Origin: Phytoamicus setariae
Lineage (GTDB): Bacteria; Pseudomonadota; Alphaproteobacteria; Rhizobiales; Rhizobiaceae
Direction of reading: 5' to 3'
Assembly: GCF_016722925.1 (NCBI RefSeq)
Contig: NZ_JAEQNC010000006.1
Location: 124,001 to 188,000 of the forward strand
DNA: 64,000 bases
The translations under genes and the position numbers were made by a program. Under the pieces are notes generated by a model. It made no database searches. It had not been told where the DNA came from and saw nothing but the letters and a program-made list of their open reading frames with translations. Numbering within the stretch: the first letter of the stretch is position 1; the number at the start of each line of letters is the position of its first letter. Below are positions 21,225 through 30,114 of the stretch, in pieces.

Positions 21225-21821
21225 TTACTTCAGTTTGAACCGCTGCTCGATGTCCGTGGATTTTTTGGAGTTGAGGTCGTTGAACGTGTACTTCAGCACG
21301 TAGTCACCAGCTGGCACGGCTGAAACATCAAGTGTCAGTGGTGTATAGATCTCAAACAACGGTTCGCGGCTTGCGATCTTGAAATTGCCAAACGCCTTCT
21401 GCACAGCCAGCACTTCACCGGCAGGGTTGCGGAGCTCGAAATCGACAGTGAATTGCGATTGCACGTCGCCGCCATCAATTTGCTTCCATACCAGACCGAC
21501 AGGCTCGGCATAGGTGATCAGTGACGAGCCAACCGTGAACTCATTGGACTTGGCACGCGAATAGTTGCCGAAAATGACGGGTCTTTCCGTGACGAAAAAT
21601 GCCTTTCGGATATCGAGGGGGATTTTCTCCGAGACTTCGACCATCGACAGCCGCATCTTTTCATACGCAGCCAGGCCATCGCCACTTCCAAGCAACTGTT
21701 CGGCCTGTTGAGCAAGGTCGATAAGCTCCGCGGCCTTGGTGTCGATGGGCGCAACCGGCACCAGCAACATCGGGATAGCGAGAAACCCGCAGAGCCTTCG
21801 GGGTGTTTTGTTCTCTGCCAA
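21225..21821 (-). CDS. Predicted exported protein of unknown function
   Basis: A 198-residue protein with an N-terminal signal sequence (RRLCGFLAIPMLLVPVAP, cleavage near KAAE). The mature part has an Ala/Gln-rich helical start (LIDLAQQAEQLL) and then a beta-rich domain ending in VPAGDYVLKYTFNDLNSKKSTDIEQRF, which looks like an immunoglobulin-like fold. I do not recognise a named family. The best start is a TTG at 21821, preceded by a strong AAGGAGGAG Shine-Dalgarno; ATG codons at 21851 and 21893 lack one. It converges with lolD. Confidence 0.7.
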   Translation of the reverse strand: MAENKTPRRLCGFLAIPMLLVPVAPIDTKAAELIDLAQQAEQLLGSGDGLAAYEKMRLSMVEVSEKIPLDIRKAFFVTERPVIFGNYSRAKSNEFTVGSSLITYAEPVGLVWKQIDGGDVQSQFTVDFELRNPAGEVLAVQKAFGNFKIASREPLFEIYTPLTLDVSAVPAGDYVLKYTFNDLNSKKSTDIEQRFKLK

Positions 21822-21889
21822 GGCTAAACTCCTCCTTGTTATCGGAATCATGCGCACGTCGCGATTAAGCGCCGCATATGTTGATTCAG

Positions 21890-22996
21890 TCAAGAATTAG
21901 GGCTGCGTTTCCCCAAACCGTCTGGCGCCGTTGTAGAATGGCGAAGTACGCCGGACAACCACGCAAGAATGGTATCGGCGACGTCTCTCGTCGAGGAGGG
22001 TGAATAGGCATCGCCGGCCAGAACGTGTCCATTCGGATCCTCGGTGTTCTCGATAGGGCAGAGAGTGTGGTTCCCCCCCCAACGTGCGGCGACACGTAGG
22101 GTCATTACGGGTTCGACTACCTGGTCACGGGGCGAATATAGAAACAGCGCCGGTGTGCTGATGGAGCCGATTTCTGCATGCCGCGCCATTGAAACCGCGT
22201 GCGCCATCGGTAACAGCGCATCGGTCGGATAGGACGTGTCCCAGATCTGGCGTTGCAAATCACTGCCGGCGACAGAGGCTCGCTCTTTTCCAAGGACCAT
22301 CCGTGCGATCTGGCGCGCAAACGGGGCATTAAGCAGAAAAGCGCCGTCTGCCTTCAATCCGTAATTGGGTGAAATAAGGACCGCTGCGGTCACGCGGCCT
22401 CGGAAGATTGGCTGAGCCAGGATGGTGGTCAGCAGGCTCGCTCCAGTGGATGCGGCCAGCACGATGACGTGTTTCCCGATCGTTTCTCCGATCGCAATCG
22501 CCTCGGCGACATCGGTCAGCCATGCATCTACCGTTGCGGTACCAAGAGCGGTACCATCGATTCCGTGCCCCGTTAGCCGGGTGTAGAAGCAATTGGCGCC
22601 CAGCGCCGTGGCGATAGTCTCCGGCAACGGCTGAAGCTCATTTGCGGATGCCGAAAAACCGTGGATGTAAACAAGCGAATAGCGGGTGGGCTGCTTCTGT
22701 TTCTCATCGTGCCAGACGATTCTCTTGCCAGCGCCTCGGCGAATGCCTGCTACGGCATGCTCCGCCGCTTGGATATAGGCGTCCGGATCGGCACCAATGC
22801 TGGTCTTGCTGAAACTTATGTTCGGTATGGCGTTGCGCTTCCGCTGCCAGGTAAAAGTCAGCAGGACAATAATGCCGATAATGATGACCAGTGCTGTCAC
22901 GTGTCGTCCGGTCCTGGTTAGCCATGCCTTTTGTACCATGCCGATGCTTACAGGAAATTTATCGACCTTACGCCCTGCCTGAGTCTCTTCCGCCAC
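21890..22996 (-). CDS. Membrane-anchored alpha/beta hydrolase
   Basis: A 368-residue protein with a basic cytoplasmic N-terminus, one transmembrane helix at about 33-49, and an alpha/beta hydrolase domain that should face the periplasm. The oxyanion-type motif HGFSAS is at 112-117, the nucleophile is probably S183 in AASTGAS (an atypical version of G-x-S-x-G), the acid is near D291 (SPRDQVV) and the base near H324 (NGHVLAG). Likely a carboxylesterase or lipase; the substrate is unknown. Alternative in-frame starts exist (the Met at residue 20). Confidence 0.78.
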   Translation of the reverse strand: MAEETQAGRKVDKFPVSIGMVQKAWLTRTGRHVTALVIIIGIIVLLTFTWQRKRNAIPNISFSKTSIGADPDAYIQAAEHAVAGIRRGAGKRIVWHDEKQKQPTRYSLVYIHGFSASANELQPLPETIATALGANCFYTRLTGHGIDGTALGTATVDAWLTDVAEAIAIGETIGKHVIVLAASTGASLLTTILAQPIFRGRVTAAVLISPNYGLKADGAFLLNAPFARQIARMVLGKERASVAGSDLQRQIWDTSYPTDALLPMAHAVSMARHAEIGSISTPALFLYSPRDQVVEPVMTLRVAARWGGNHTLCPIENTEDPNGHVLAGDAYSPSSTRDVADTILAWLSGVLRHSTTAPDGLGKRSPNS

Positions 22997-23022
22997 AAAA
23001 TGTGCTGTGCTAAACCGGTCTC

Positions 23023-23331
23023 ATGGCTGGATTCTTTTCAAAACTGTTTGGTGGTTCCTCGAGCGTCGCGACGCCAACGAAGGAACAAACGCAAAAAATC
23101 GGTGAGTACACCGTCTACGCGACTCCTCGCAAGGAGGGTGCGCAATACAGGCTGGCTGGACGCATCGAGCACGAGGCCAATGGTCAGAAGATGGTGCGCA
23201 ATTTCGTGCGCGCCGACCTGTTTTCCAGCGAGAGCGATACCGTCGAAACGACCTTCCGCAAGGCAAAGCAGATCATTGACCAGCATGGATCGACATTGTT
23301 CGGTGATGGCGCAGCGGAGCGCCAGGTCTAA
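23023..23331 (+). CDS. HlyU family protein
   Basis: A 102-residue small protein: MAGFFSKLFGG at the N-terminus followed by a compact domain (IGEYTVYATPRKEGAQYRLAGRIE, RADLFSSESDTVETTFRKAKQIID). This is the HlyU family named after a proposed haemolysin activator, but it lacks a helix-turn-helix and its function in alphaproteobacteria is unknown. Divergent from the hydrolase gene with a 26-base gap, so both promoters must overlap. Confidence 0.72.
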   Translation: MAGFFSKLFGGSSSVATPTKEQTQKIGEYTVYATPRKEGAQYRLAGRIEHEANGQKMVRNFVRADLFSSESDTVETTFRKAKQIIDQHGSTLFGDGAAERQV

Positions 23332-23398
23332 ATCCTTCTAACGATCGTCAAGCACTTTCAGGCTAGCTGAAGACACAGCCCCTAACGATGACGCAAAA

Positions 23399-23433
23399 CG
23401 CTGGATCCTCGAAAAATGTCCGAGGATCCAGCG
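23399..23433 (-). terminator. Terminator of the class II aldolase gene
   Basis: A perfect 13-bp inverted repeat CGCTGGATCCTCG / CGAGGATCCAGCG with a 9-base spacer. Read on the minus strand it is followed by TTTT, 35 bases after the stop codon of the aldolase gene. Confidence 0.75.
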
Positions 23434-23467
23434 CTTAATCGCGAGTCCGAGCAAAATACGGCAGGAA

Positions 23468-24235
23468 CTACTGGAGGAAATCCGGTTCCTGCCGCTCAAG
23501 CAGCGTCTTGAGATCGGCAAGATGGCGGTCGGACTGGTCCGGGTAGTCGTCCATTTCCTTCGCCACTTTCTCCGCAACCTCGTCAGAGAGCACCCGCAAT
23601 TTCTGGCCGGTCATTAGCGCCTTGATGTAGGTTTCGGCGGCGCGCTCGAAATAGTACATTCGGTTGAAGGTGTCGGCGACATCCTTGCCGATCACCAGCA
23701 CGCCGTGATTGCCCATGATCATCACCTTGTGCTTGGGATTTCCCAGGAGCCGGGCACAGCGCTCGCCTTCATCCTCGAAGGCGAGGCCGCCGTAGTTGTC
23801 GTCGATCACGTAGCGGCCGAAGAACGTCGCACAGTTCTGGTCGATCGGCAGCAGGCGCGAGTCGGCAAGCGAAGCCAAGACCGTGGCGTGGATCGAGTGC
23901 ACATGCATCAGGCAGCGAGCGTGCGGCACATGGCGATGGATCGCCCCGTGCAGACCCCAGGCCGTGGGGTCTGGCGCATCGGGCTGATCCATCGTCCCGG
24001 GGTCGTTCGCATCGAGCAGCAGCAGGCTCGAAGCCTTTATCAAGGAGAAATGGACCTGATTGGGATTCATCAGGAATTTGCTGCCATCGTCGTTGACTGC
24101 CAGCGAGAAATGGTTGGCGACTGCCTCGTGCATGTTGAGCCGTGCGGTCCAACGGAAGGCGGCAGCAAGATCGACGCGTTCCTGATAGTAAGGCAGATTG
24201 TCCAGTCGGTGGACCGATGCTGTGCTGGCTGTCAT
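23468..24235 (-). CDS. Class II aldolase/adducin family protein
   Basis: A 255-residue cytosolic protein of the fuculose-aldolase/adducin fold. The metal-binding histidines are visible as H111 and H113 (HVHSIH) and H177 (GNHGVLV). Family members are zinc aldolases or related decarboxylases/epimerases; the adducin-like subgroup seen in many rhizobia has no assigned substrate. The N-terminal RVDLAAAFRWTARLNMHEAVANHFS is typical of this subgroup. Monocistronic, with its own terminator. Confidence 0.85.
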   Translation of the reverse strand: MTASTASVHRLDNLPYYQERVDLAAAFRWTARLNMHEAVANHFSLAVNDDGSKFLMNPNQVHFSLIKASSLLLLDANDPGTMDQPDAPDPTAWGLHGAIHRHVPHARCLMHVHSIHATVLASLADSRLLPIDQNCATFFGRYVIDDNYGGLAFEDEGERCARLLGNPKHKVMIMGNHGVLVIGKDVADTFNRMYYFERAAETYIKALMTGQKLRVLSDEVAEKVAKEMDDYPDQSDRHLADLKTLLERQEPDFLQ

Positions 24236-24410
24236 TGTATGAACTCCCCGGATATCGTTTATGAAAAGATGCCTTTCGCCCGAAGGCGCGTCAATCGATC
24301 CCGGCCGTTCGATGACCGGTCTCGCAAAAAGGATTCGATGCCTAGGGTATGCGCAGATTTCGCGGATCGGAAAGGAACGCGGGCAAGCCAGCCCTACAAA
24401 GCGAGCGCAC

Positions 24411-24869
24411 CTATATGATCACATGCGGGCGGTCGATGATTTCGCGCAACGCAAAACTCGAGACGATCTTGACCACATGCGGCAGCGCCGAAAGCCAGTC
24501 GCGGTGAATGCGCTCATAGTCTTCCAGATCCTTGCAGGCGACGCGCAGGATATAGTCGTATTCGCCGGACATGAGGTAACAGACGAGGATGTTCGGAACC
24601 TTTTTCACAGCCGCTTCGAATTCGCTGAGCGTTTTTGCGAACTGACCGGTCAGCGAGATGTGCACGATGACGATCATCTTGTAGTCGAGCGCTTTGTGCG
24701 AGATCTGGGCATAATAGCCGCTGACTACGCCGGATTTTTCCAGAATGTCGAGCCTGCGCGAACAGGAGGATGGTGAAAGGCTGATCCGCTCGGCAAGATC
24801 GGCATTCGAGATTCTGCCGTTCTGTTGAAGGACACGCAATATGGAGATATCCGTATGATCTAGCTTCAT
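24411..24869 (-). CDS. Lrp/AsnC family transcriptional regulator (AldR-like)
   Basis: A 152-residue regulator with an N-terminal winged helix-turn-helix (MKLDHTDISILRVLQQNGRI, then ADLAERISLSPSSCSRRLDIL) and a C-terminal RAM/AsnC ligand domain. The start MKLDHTD at 24869 fits the family; an upstream frame extension to 24908 runs into the operator palindrome. It is divergent from alanine dehydrogenase, and such partners are known activators of ald that respond to alanine. A TTGCG-type palindrome lies 23 bases before this start. Confidence 0.9.
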   Translation of the reverse strand: MKLDHTDISILRVLQQNGRISNADLAERISLSPSSCSRRLDILEKSGVVSGYYAQISHKALDYKMIVIVHISLTGQFAKTLSEFEAAVKKVPNILVCYLMSGEYDYILRVACKDLEDYERIHRDWLSALPHVVKIVSSFALREIIDRPHVII

Positions 24870-24891
24870 CGGTCGAATTTCCTGCGAATTA

Positions 24892-24971
24892 TTGCGGATA
24901 ATGCGCAAGAATATTCCAAGTATTGCTATTTCACAAACTCAATTTGCAAGGACATTGCGCGGCGTTTGCGC
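24892..24971. promoter_or_regulatory. Candidate Lrp/AldR operator region
   Basis: The palindrome TTGCG-GATAATG-CGCAA occupies 24892-24908. Further half-site-like copies are TTGCAA at 24944, TTGCGC at 24955 and TTGCGC at 24966. The cluster fills the divergent intergenic region between the Lrp-type regulator and ald, which is the arrangement expected for autoregulation plus control of ald. Binding is inferred. Confidence 0.55.
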
Positions 24972-25024
24972 TCTAATTTCCGCCATTCGCAAAGAACCAA
25001 GCGCACAAATAACAGGGGAATTCC

Positions 25025-26140
25025 ATGCGTGTAGGCTGCCCGAAAGAAATCAAGAATCACGAATACCGCGTTGGCCTCACACCGGCCTCCGTCCGCGAAT
25101 ATGTCGCGCGCGGCCATGAAGTGCTGATCGAGACCAATGCCGGATCCGGAATTGGCGCATCCGATTCCGACTATGTCGCTGCGGGCGCAGCTATTGTGGC
25201 GACAGCCGCCGAAATCTTCGCGAAATCCGATATGATCGTGAAGGTCAAGGAACCGCAGCCCTCCGAATGGGTGCAGCTGCGTGAAGGCCAGATCCTCTAT
25301 ACCTACCTGCACTTGGCACCGGATCCGGAACAGACCAAGGGCCTGCTCGCATCCGGCGTAACCGCTATCGCCTATGAAACGGTCACGGACGAGCGTGGCG
25401 GCCTGCCGCTGCTGGCGCCGATGTCGGAAGTTGCCGGACGCCTTTCCATCCAGGCCGGCGCCTATGCGTTGCAGAAAGCCAACGGTGGACGCGGCATCCT
25501 GTTGGGCGGTGTGCCGGGCGTGTTGCCGGCCAAGGTCGTAGTCATTGGCGGCGGCGTCGTTGGTCTGCATGCGGCGCGCATGGCGGTGGGCCTCGGTGCC
25601 GATGTAACCATCCTCGACCGGTCGCTGCCGCGTCTGCGCCAACTCGACGATATCTTCCACGGGCAGGTTCACACCCGCTTTTCTTCTATCGACGCACTTG
25701 AAAGCGAAGTGTTTTCAGCTGACCTGGTGATCGGCGCCGTGCTGATTCCGGGAGCGGCCGCTCCCAAGCTCGTGACCCGCAAGATGCTTGGCGGCATGAA
25801 GAAGGGCGCTGTCATCGTCGACGTCGCGATCGATCAGGGCGGCTGCTTCGAAACCTCGCATGCCACCACTCACTCCGACCCGACCTATGAGGTCGATGGC
25901 ATCATCCACTATTGCGTCGCCAACATGCCGGGCGCAGTCCCGGTGACATCGGCGCACGCGCTCAACAATGCCACGATCCAGCATGGGCTGGCGCTCGCCG
26001 ACAGGGGCGTCCAGGCGATCCTGGCGGACAAGCACCTGCGCAATGGTCTCAATGTCCACAAGGGCAAGATCACCAACCAGGCGGTTGCCGATGCGCTGGG
26101 CCTGCAGATGTATGCCCCGGAAACTGTTCTGGCTGCCTGA
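25025..26140 (+). CDS. ald: Alanine dehydrogenase
   Basis: A 371-residue NAD-dependent enzyme that interconverts L-alanine with pyruvate and ammonia. The N-terminal [20 protein letters not shown], the central nucleotide-binding motif [21 protein letters not shown] (about 171-191) and the C-terminal [18 protein letters not shown] are all standard. In rhizobia the enzyme serves alanine catabolism and affects alanine export. ACAGGGGAATTCC precedes the ATG. It has a good terminator just downstream. Confidence 0.97.
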   Translation: MRVGCPKEIKNHEYRVGLTPASVREYVARGHEVLIETNAGSGIGASDSDYVAAGAAIVATAAEIFAKSDMIVKVKEPQPSEWVQLREGQILYTYLHLAPDPEQTKGLLASGVTAIAYETVTDERGGLPLLAPMSEVAGRLSIQAGAYALQKANGGRGILLGGVPGVLPAKVVVIGGGVVGLHAARMAVGLGADVTILDRSLPRLRQLDDIFHGQVHTRFSSIDALESEVFSADLVIGAVLIPGAAAPKLVTRKMLGGMKKGAVIVDVAIDQGGCFETSHATTHSDPTYEVDGIIHYCVANMPGAVPVTSAHALNNATIQHGLALADRGVQAILADKHLRNGLNVHKGKITNQAVADALGLQMYAPETVLAA

Positions 26141-26161
26141 TAGCTCCGGATCCTGAACTGG

Positions 26162-26192
26162 AGGCCGTTCCGATTTACCGGAACGGCCTTTT
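26162..26192 (+). terminator. Terminator of ald
   Basis: Perfect 11-bp stem AGGCCGTTCCG / CGGAACGGCCT with loop ATTTAC, followed by TTTT. It starts 21 bases after the ald stop and also touches the end of the convergent DUF1203 gene. Confidence 0.88.
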
Positions 26193-26665
26193 CATGCCCT
26201 GTCTATTCGGCACTGATAGCAATTGTTGCGGGCTGATCTAACGTGGATGTAGGCGATGTCGTCGCGTACCAGCAGGCCCTGTGCGTAGGTGGATACGTCA
26301 CCCGAGAGGATGACGGAGCCCGTGCCATAGACGATGCGGTTGGCGTCGTTATAGCCGCGTAAGATGTAGTCCTTACTGGTGCGCAGGATCGGCGGCGGAA
26401 CTTCGGTTGCTCGATAGCGCTCGCACCGACTTTTGTGCAGGAACACCGGTCCCGTCTCGGCATAGGGTTGCAGGTCGGGGAAGGGACGATAGGCAAAAAC
26501 CAGCAGTTCGTCATCGTCGTCGATATTCTGCAGGCAATGGCGGCATGGATAGCCAGCCCCCTTCGATGTCATGGTCTCCGGCGGCAATCCATAGGCATCT
26601 GTACCGCCCGCCCAGATGGCTTCTGCATCCTCGGTCGGCATGGCCTGGAATAGGATATCGGGCAT
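26192..26665 (-). CDS. DUF1203 family protein
   Basis: A 157-residue cytosolic protein. Recognisable family features are a CRHCLQNI motif (zinc-ligand-like), DDELLVFAYRPFP, a GPVFLHKSRCERY segment and a C-terminal AYIHVRSARNNCYQC. The biochemical role of the family is not known. The start at 26665 is preceded by GGAG; an upstream extension to 26722 has no binding site. Confidence 0.75.
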   Translation of the reverse strand: MPDILFQAMPTEDAEAIWAGGTDAYGLPPETMTSKGAGYPCRHCLQNIDDDDELLVFAYRPFPDLQPYAETGPVFLHKSRCERYRATEVPPPILRTSKDYILRGYNDANRIVYGTGSVILSGDVSTYAQGLLVRDDIAYIHVRSARNNCYQCRIDRA

Positions 26666-26741
26666 GGCAAATCTCCGTGTGGTGACTTGCAATTCTATCT
26701 GTTCGAGCGACTGGTGGGCCACCCGAAAAGAGCAAGCGGCA

Positions 26742-27317
26742 TTATGATCTGTGCAGCAGAGCTAGCCACTCTTCATCGCTCAGCGGGCGTACCAGTGCAT
26801 CCGAGGTTCCGACCGGGTTGAACCCGAACATCTGGTAGAGCTGCAAGGCTCGGGGATGGTCGAGCGAATTTGTCGTGACGGTGACCTTTTTCGGCTCGAG
26901 CGCCCAGGCTGCGTAGAGCGACTGCAGGAGAAACCATTTGCCGACCCCCAGTCCCAGCGCGTGCTCGAACAGGCCGAAATGGCTGAGTTCCACGACCTCT
27001 TCAGATTCCACGAACAGTTCGCAAAAGCCGGCCGGAGCGCCGTTGACATAGAGTACAGCAATGCGCGTACGCTTGTCGCGGAGGATGCTCAGCAGCTTGT
27101 CGTCGGTCATTCTCAGCCGATCGACCCAGTGCCAGCGGCGCCCAACCTGCGTATAGAGAAACCGGTAGAAGGTGAGGGGAATATCCGAGACGCTCATGAC
27201 TGCCGTTTGCAGGTTGACTGGCAGCGGTAGGCTCTGGCGCGGCGGCGCAGCCATTTCGAGCTGCGTGATATGAGCCTTCAGTGCTTTCGGTTTCTTGGCA
27301 GGCGCGGGGATTTTCAT
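26742..27317 (-). CDS. GNAT family N-acetyltransferase
   Basis: A 191-residue protein with a GNAT fold in its C-terminal half: RIAVLYVNGAPAGFCELF (beta strands 2-4), the acetyl-CoA loop region GLGVGKWFLLQSL (the equivalent of Q/R-x-x-G-x-G) and TNSLDHPRALQLYQMFGFNPVG. The N-terminus (MKIPAPAKKPKALKAHITQ) is basic and likely flexible. The start overlaps the sulfurtransferase stop (ATGA), so the two are translationally coupled; the substrate is unknown. Confidence 0.85.
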   Translation of the reverse strand: MKIPAPAKKPKALKAHITQLEMAAPPRQSLPLPVNLQTAVMSVSDIPLTFYRFLYTQVGRRWHWVDRLRMTDDKLLSILRDKRTRIAVLYVNGAPAGFCELFVESEEVVELSHFGLFEHALGLGVGKWFLLQSLYAAWALEPKKVTVTTNSLDHPRALQLYQMFGFNPVGTSDALVRPLSDEEWLALLHRS

Positions 27318-28171
27318 GCGCTCTTCCCGGTAACAACCGGCACGTCCTTCAGGCCGCCCCATTCGGACCAGGAGCCGTCATAGAGCGTGTTGTCATCATG
27401 GCCCAGCGAGGTGAGTGCGAGCGTGATGATCGCTGCCGTAACCCCGGAGCCGCAACTCGTCGTGACCGGTTTGTTCAAATCGATGCCCGCCTCATCGAAG
27501 ACCTTTCTGAGCGCTGGCAATGACTTGAACTTGCCGTTTTCGAAAAAGCTGCCAGACGGCGTATTCTTTGCGCCCGGCATATGGCCGGAGCGTAGCCCGG
27601 CGCGCGGCTCGGGTTCGGAACCGGAAAAGCGCCCCGGCCCACGAGCATCGGCGATCTGCCTGCTGCCTTCGGCGACGATTGTCTTCATCGCTGCCAGCGT
27701 GGTGACCTTGCTTGCGTCGAGCGAGGCGTGGAAGATGGCGGGCCGTGGTTCCGGCAGGTCGGTTTCGAGCGGGCGCCCCTCCGCTTTCCAGCCATCGAGA
27801 CCGCCATCGAGCACATAGACGTTTTTCGCGCCCATCAGCCGGAACAGCCACCAGGCGCGCGGTGCGGCCATGGTGCCCGGACCATCATAAACGACGATCG
27901 TGTCAGTGTCGGCAATGCCGAGCTTGCCGACTTCGGCAGCGAAGAATTCGGGTGAAGGGATCGTATGCGGCAATCCGCTTGTATGGTCGGCAATAACATC
28001 CTGATCGAAGAATACGGCGCCGGGAATGTGGCCTGCAGCATATTCGACGGCACCATTCCGGTTCTGTGCCGCCAGATACCATGAGGCGTCGACGATACGG
28101 AATTCCGGTGCGCCAAGATTTTTTTCCAGCCAGGCGGCGGAGACCACGAACGCGCTTTTTTCTACTGACAC
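27314..28171 (-). CDS. sseA: 3-mercaptopyruvate sulfurtransferase
   Basis: A 285-residue protein of two rhodanese domains. The active cysteine is C240 in the loop CGSGVTA, which is the CGSGVT(A) signature of mercaptopyruvate sulfurtransferase (thiosulfate sulfurtransferases have CRxGx[RT]). It moves sulfur from 3-mercaptopyruvate to thiol acceptors or cyanide. The neighbouring cysteine synthase suggests a role in cysteine sulfur flow. Confidence 0.93.
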   Translation of the reverse strand: MSVEKSAFVVSAAWLEKNLGAPEFRIVDASWYLAAQNRNGAVEYAAGHIPGAVFFDQDVIADHTSGLPHTIPSPEFFAAEVGKLGIADTDTIVVYDGPGTMAAPRAWWLFRLMGAKNVYVLDGGLDGWKAEGRPLETDLPEPRPAIFHASLDASKVTTLAAMKTIVAEGSRQIADARGPGRFSGSEPEPRAGLRSGHMPGAKNTPSGSFFENGKFKSLPALRKVFDEAGIDLNKPVTTSCGSGVTAAIITLALTSLGHDDNTLYDGSWSEWGGLKDVPVVTGKSA

Positions 28172-28213
28172 AATGTCACTCCCAGAATTTGAACCGACTA
28201 ACGTAAGGTAAAG

Positions 28214-28945
28214 TCAGGCGTCCGGATTGCCAAAGCGTATGCGGAAGCGTCTGTTTTCCTTACCTTTCTTTTCGATCTTTGCAATGTGGATGTCGCCGAC
28301 CTCCTGGGTCTCGGAGACATGCGTGCCGCCGCATGGCTGGCTGTCCACAGCCGCATTGTCACCGATACAGACGAGGCTTACGCGCCCCAGTCCAATCGGC
28401 GGTCGCACGTTCTTGGACTTCACAATGCCAGGATTGGCAGCGAGTTCCGCGTCAGTGATCCATTGAAGGTAGACGGGATGATTGGCACGGACGATCTCCA
28501 TCATGCGCGCCGAAACCTCATCCTTGTCGATCGTTTCCGACATGTCGAAATCGACCCTGCTTTCGTCTTCGCCTACCGCTGCTCCCGTAATCGGAAACTG
28601 GCAGACGACCGAGAGGATATGACAAGCCGTATGCATCCGCATCAACCGGTAGCGGCGCGGCCAGTCAACATGCAGCGTCAGTTTTTCGCCGAGGGTAGGC
28701 ACGGGCTGGCCGTCGAGCGGCATATGGACGATGATGCTTTTGTCCTCGCCGTGCACGGTCGCGCCAAGCGCAATTCTTGAGCCGTCGGCGCGCTCCAGAA
28801 ACCCGCTGTCGCCCGGCTGGCCGCCGGAGGTCGCGTAAAAGCAGGTCTGGTCGAGTTCGATGCCGCCATTTTCCCGGATCGCTGTGACCGCTCCCTCTGC
28901 CGTTGCCAGGTAGAAGTCGTCACGGAATAGGGGCAGGGTTGGCAT
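28214..28945 (-). CDS. Alanyl-tRNA editing protein (AlaX-type)
   Basis: A 243-residue stand-alone editing domain homologous to the second half of alanyl-tRNA synthetase. The zinc ligands are complete: H105 and H109 in MHTACHIL, C205 and H209 in CGGTHV. It hydrolyses mischarged Ser- or Gly-tRNA-Ala. The start MPTLPLF at 28945 lies four bases after the cysteine synthase stop; an open extension into that gene (to 29071) is not coding. The length corresponds to the AlaX-M class. Confidence 0.92.
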   Translation of the reverse strand: MPTLPLFRDDFYLATAEGAVTAIRENGGIELDQTCFYATSGGQPGDSGFLERADGSRIALGATVHGEDKSIIVHMPLDGQPVPTLGEKLTLHVDWPRRYRLMRMHTACHILSVVCQFPITGAAVGEDESRVDFDMSETIDKDEVSARMMEIVRANHPVYLQWITDAELAANPGIVKSKNVRPPIGLGRVSLVCIGDNAAVDSQPCGGTHVSETQEVGDIHIAKIEKKGKENRRFRIRFGNPDA

Positions 28946-28949
28946 TGCT

Positions 28950-29990
28950 TCACTCGACAGGTTGGTATGGTGGCACGATTGAAGACTTCCTTGCCATCCA
29001 TTCGGGGATCGGCAGACCCTTCGACGCAAGGAACTCGGGATTGAACAGTTTCGACTGATAGCGGTTGCCATAGTCGCAGAGGATGGTCACGATTGTATGG
29101 CCCGGCCCGAGGTCTTTTGCAAGCCGGATGGCGCCCGCGACGTTGATGCCGGAAGAACCGCCAAGGCACAGGCCCTCATGCTCGACCAGGTCGAATATCA
29201 GCGGCAACGCTTCGGAATCGGGGATCTGGTACTGATAGTCCGGAGTGAATCCCTCGAGATTGGCCGTGATACGACCTTGGCCGATACCCTCGGTGATCGA
29301 TCCGCCCGAGGATTTCAACTCGCCGTGGGCATAGAATTCGTAAAGCGCCGCCCCCTCCGGATCGGCAAGCCCGATCTTGATGTCCGGATTGAAGCCCTTG
29401 AGGCCAGCGGCCACACCGGCGAGCGTGCCTCCCGATCCCACCGAGCAGATGAACCCGTCCACCTCACCCGATGTCTCGGCCCAGATTTCCGGTGCGGTGG
29501 TTTCGACATGCGCCTGGCGGTTGGCCACATTGTCGAACTGGTTGGCCCAGATGGCCCCGTTTGGTTCGGTCTTTGCCAGTTCGGCCGCCAGCCGGCCCGA
29601 AAGCTTCACATAATTGTTGGGGTTCTTGTAGGGAACGGCGGGCACTTCGACCAACTCGGCGCCCAGCAGCTTGAGCGCGTCCTTCTTTTCCTGGCTTTGC
29701 GTCTCGGGAATCACGATCACCGTGCGGTAACCGAGTGCGCAGGCGACCATGGCGAGCCCGATGCCGGTATTGCCGGCCGTGCCCTCGACAATCACGCCAC
29801 CCGGCTTGAGAAGCCCCTGACGTTCCGCATCGCGGATAATATAGAGTGCGGCCCTGTCCTTCACAGACTGGCCAGGATTGAGAAACTCGGCCTTGCCAAG
29901 AATCGTGCACCCCGTCAGCTCCGATGCATGCTTCAGCCGGATGAGTGGCGTATTGCCAATGGATTCGAGGACGTTCGCGCGCACTGTCAT
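28950..29990 (-). CDS. cysK: Cysteine synthase A-type (PLP-dependent)
   Basis: A 346-residue beta-substituting PLP enzyme that makes L-cysteine from O-acetylserine and sulfide. The PLP lysine is K44 in NPGQSVKDRAA; the phosphate loop SVGSGGTLAGVAAGL and the substrate loop EGTAGNTGIGLA are present. The C-terminal extension (FNPEFLASKGLPIPEWM) places it in the longer CysK2-like group, about 30 residues longer than E. coli CysK. Cotranscribed with the editing protein and the sulfurtransferase. Confidence 0.93.
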   Translation of the reverse strand: MTVRANVLESIGNTPLIRLKHASELTGCTILGKAEFLNPGQSVKDRAALYIIRDAERQGLLKPGGVIVEGTAGNTGIGLAMVACALGYRTVIVIPETQSQEKKDALKLLGAELVEVPAVPYKNPNNYVKLSGRLAAELAKTEPNGAIWANQFDNVANRQAHVETTAPEIWAETSGEVDGFICSVGSGGTLAGVAAGLKGFNPDIKIGLADPEGAALYEFYAHGELKSSGGSITEGIGQGRITANLEGFTPDYQYQIPDSEALPLIFDLVEHEGLCLGGSSGINVAGAIRLAKDLGPGHTIVTILCDYGNRYQSKLFNPEFLASKGLPIPEWMARKSSIVPPYQPVE

Positions 29991-30114
29991 GGATTTCCGC
30001 CTGTTGACTTTTCACTAGAGGTACGCCCGGTCTTTTTCACCGGCAAGCCTTCAAGCGCAAGAAATAACGTTTCCCTGACCATACCTGTTGGAAGAATACA
30101 TTTTCACTGCACGC

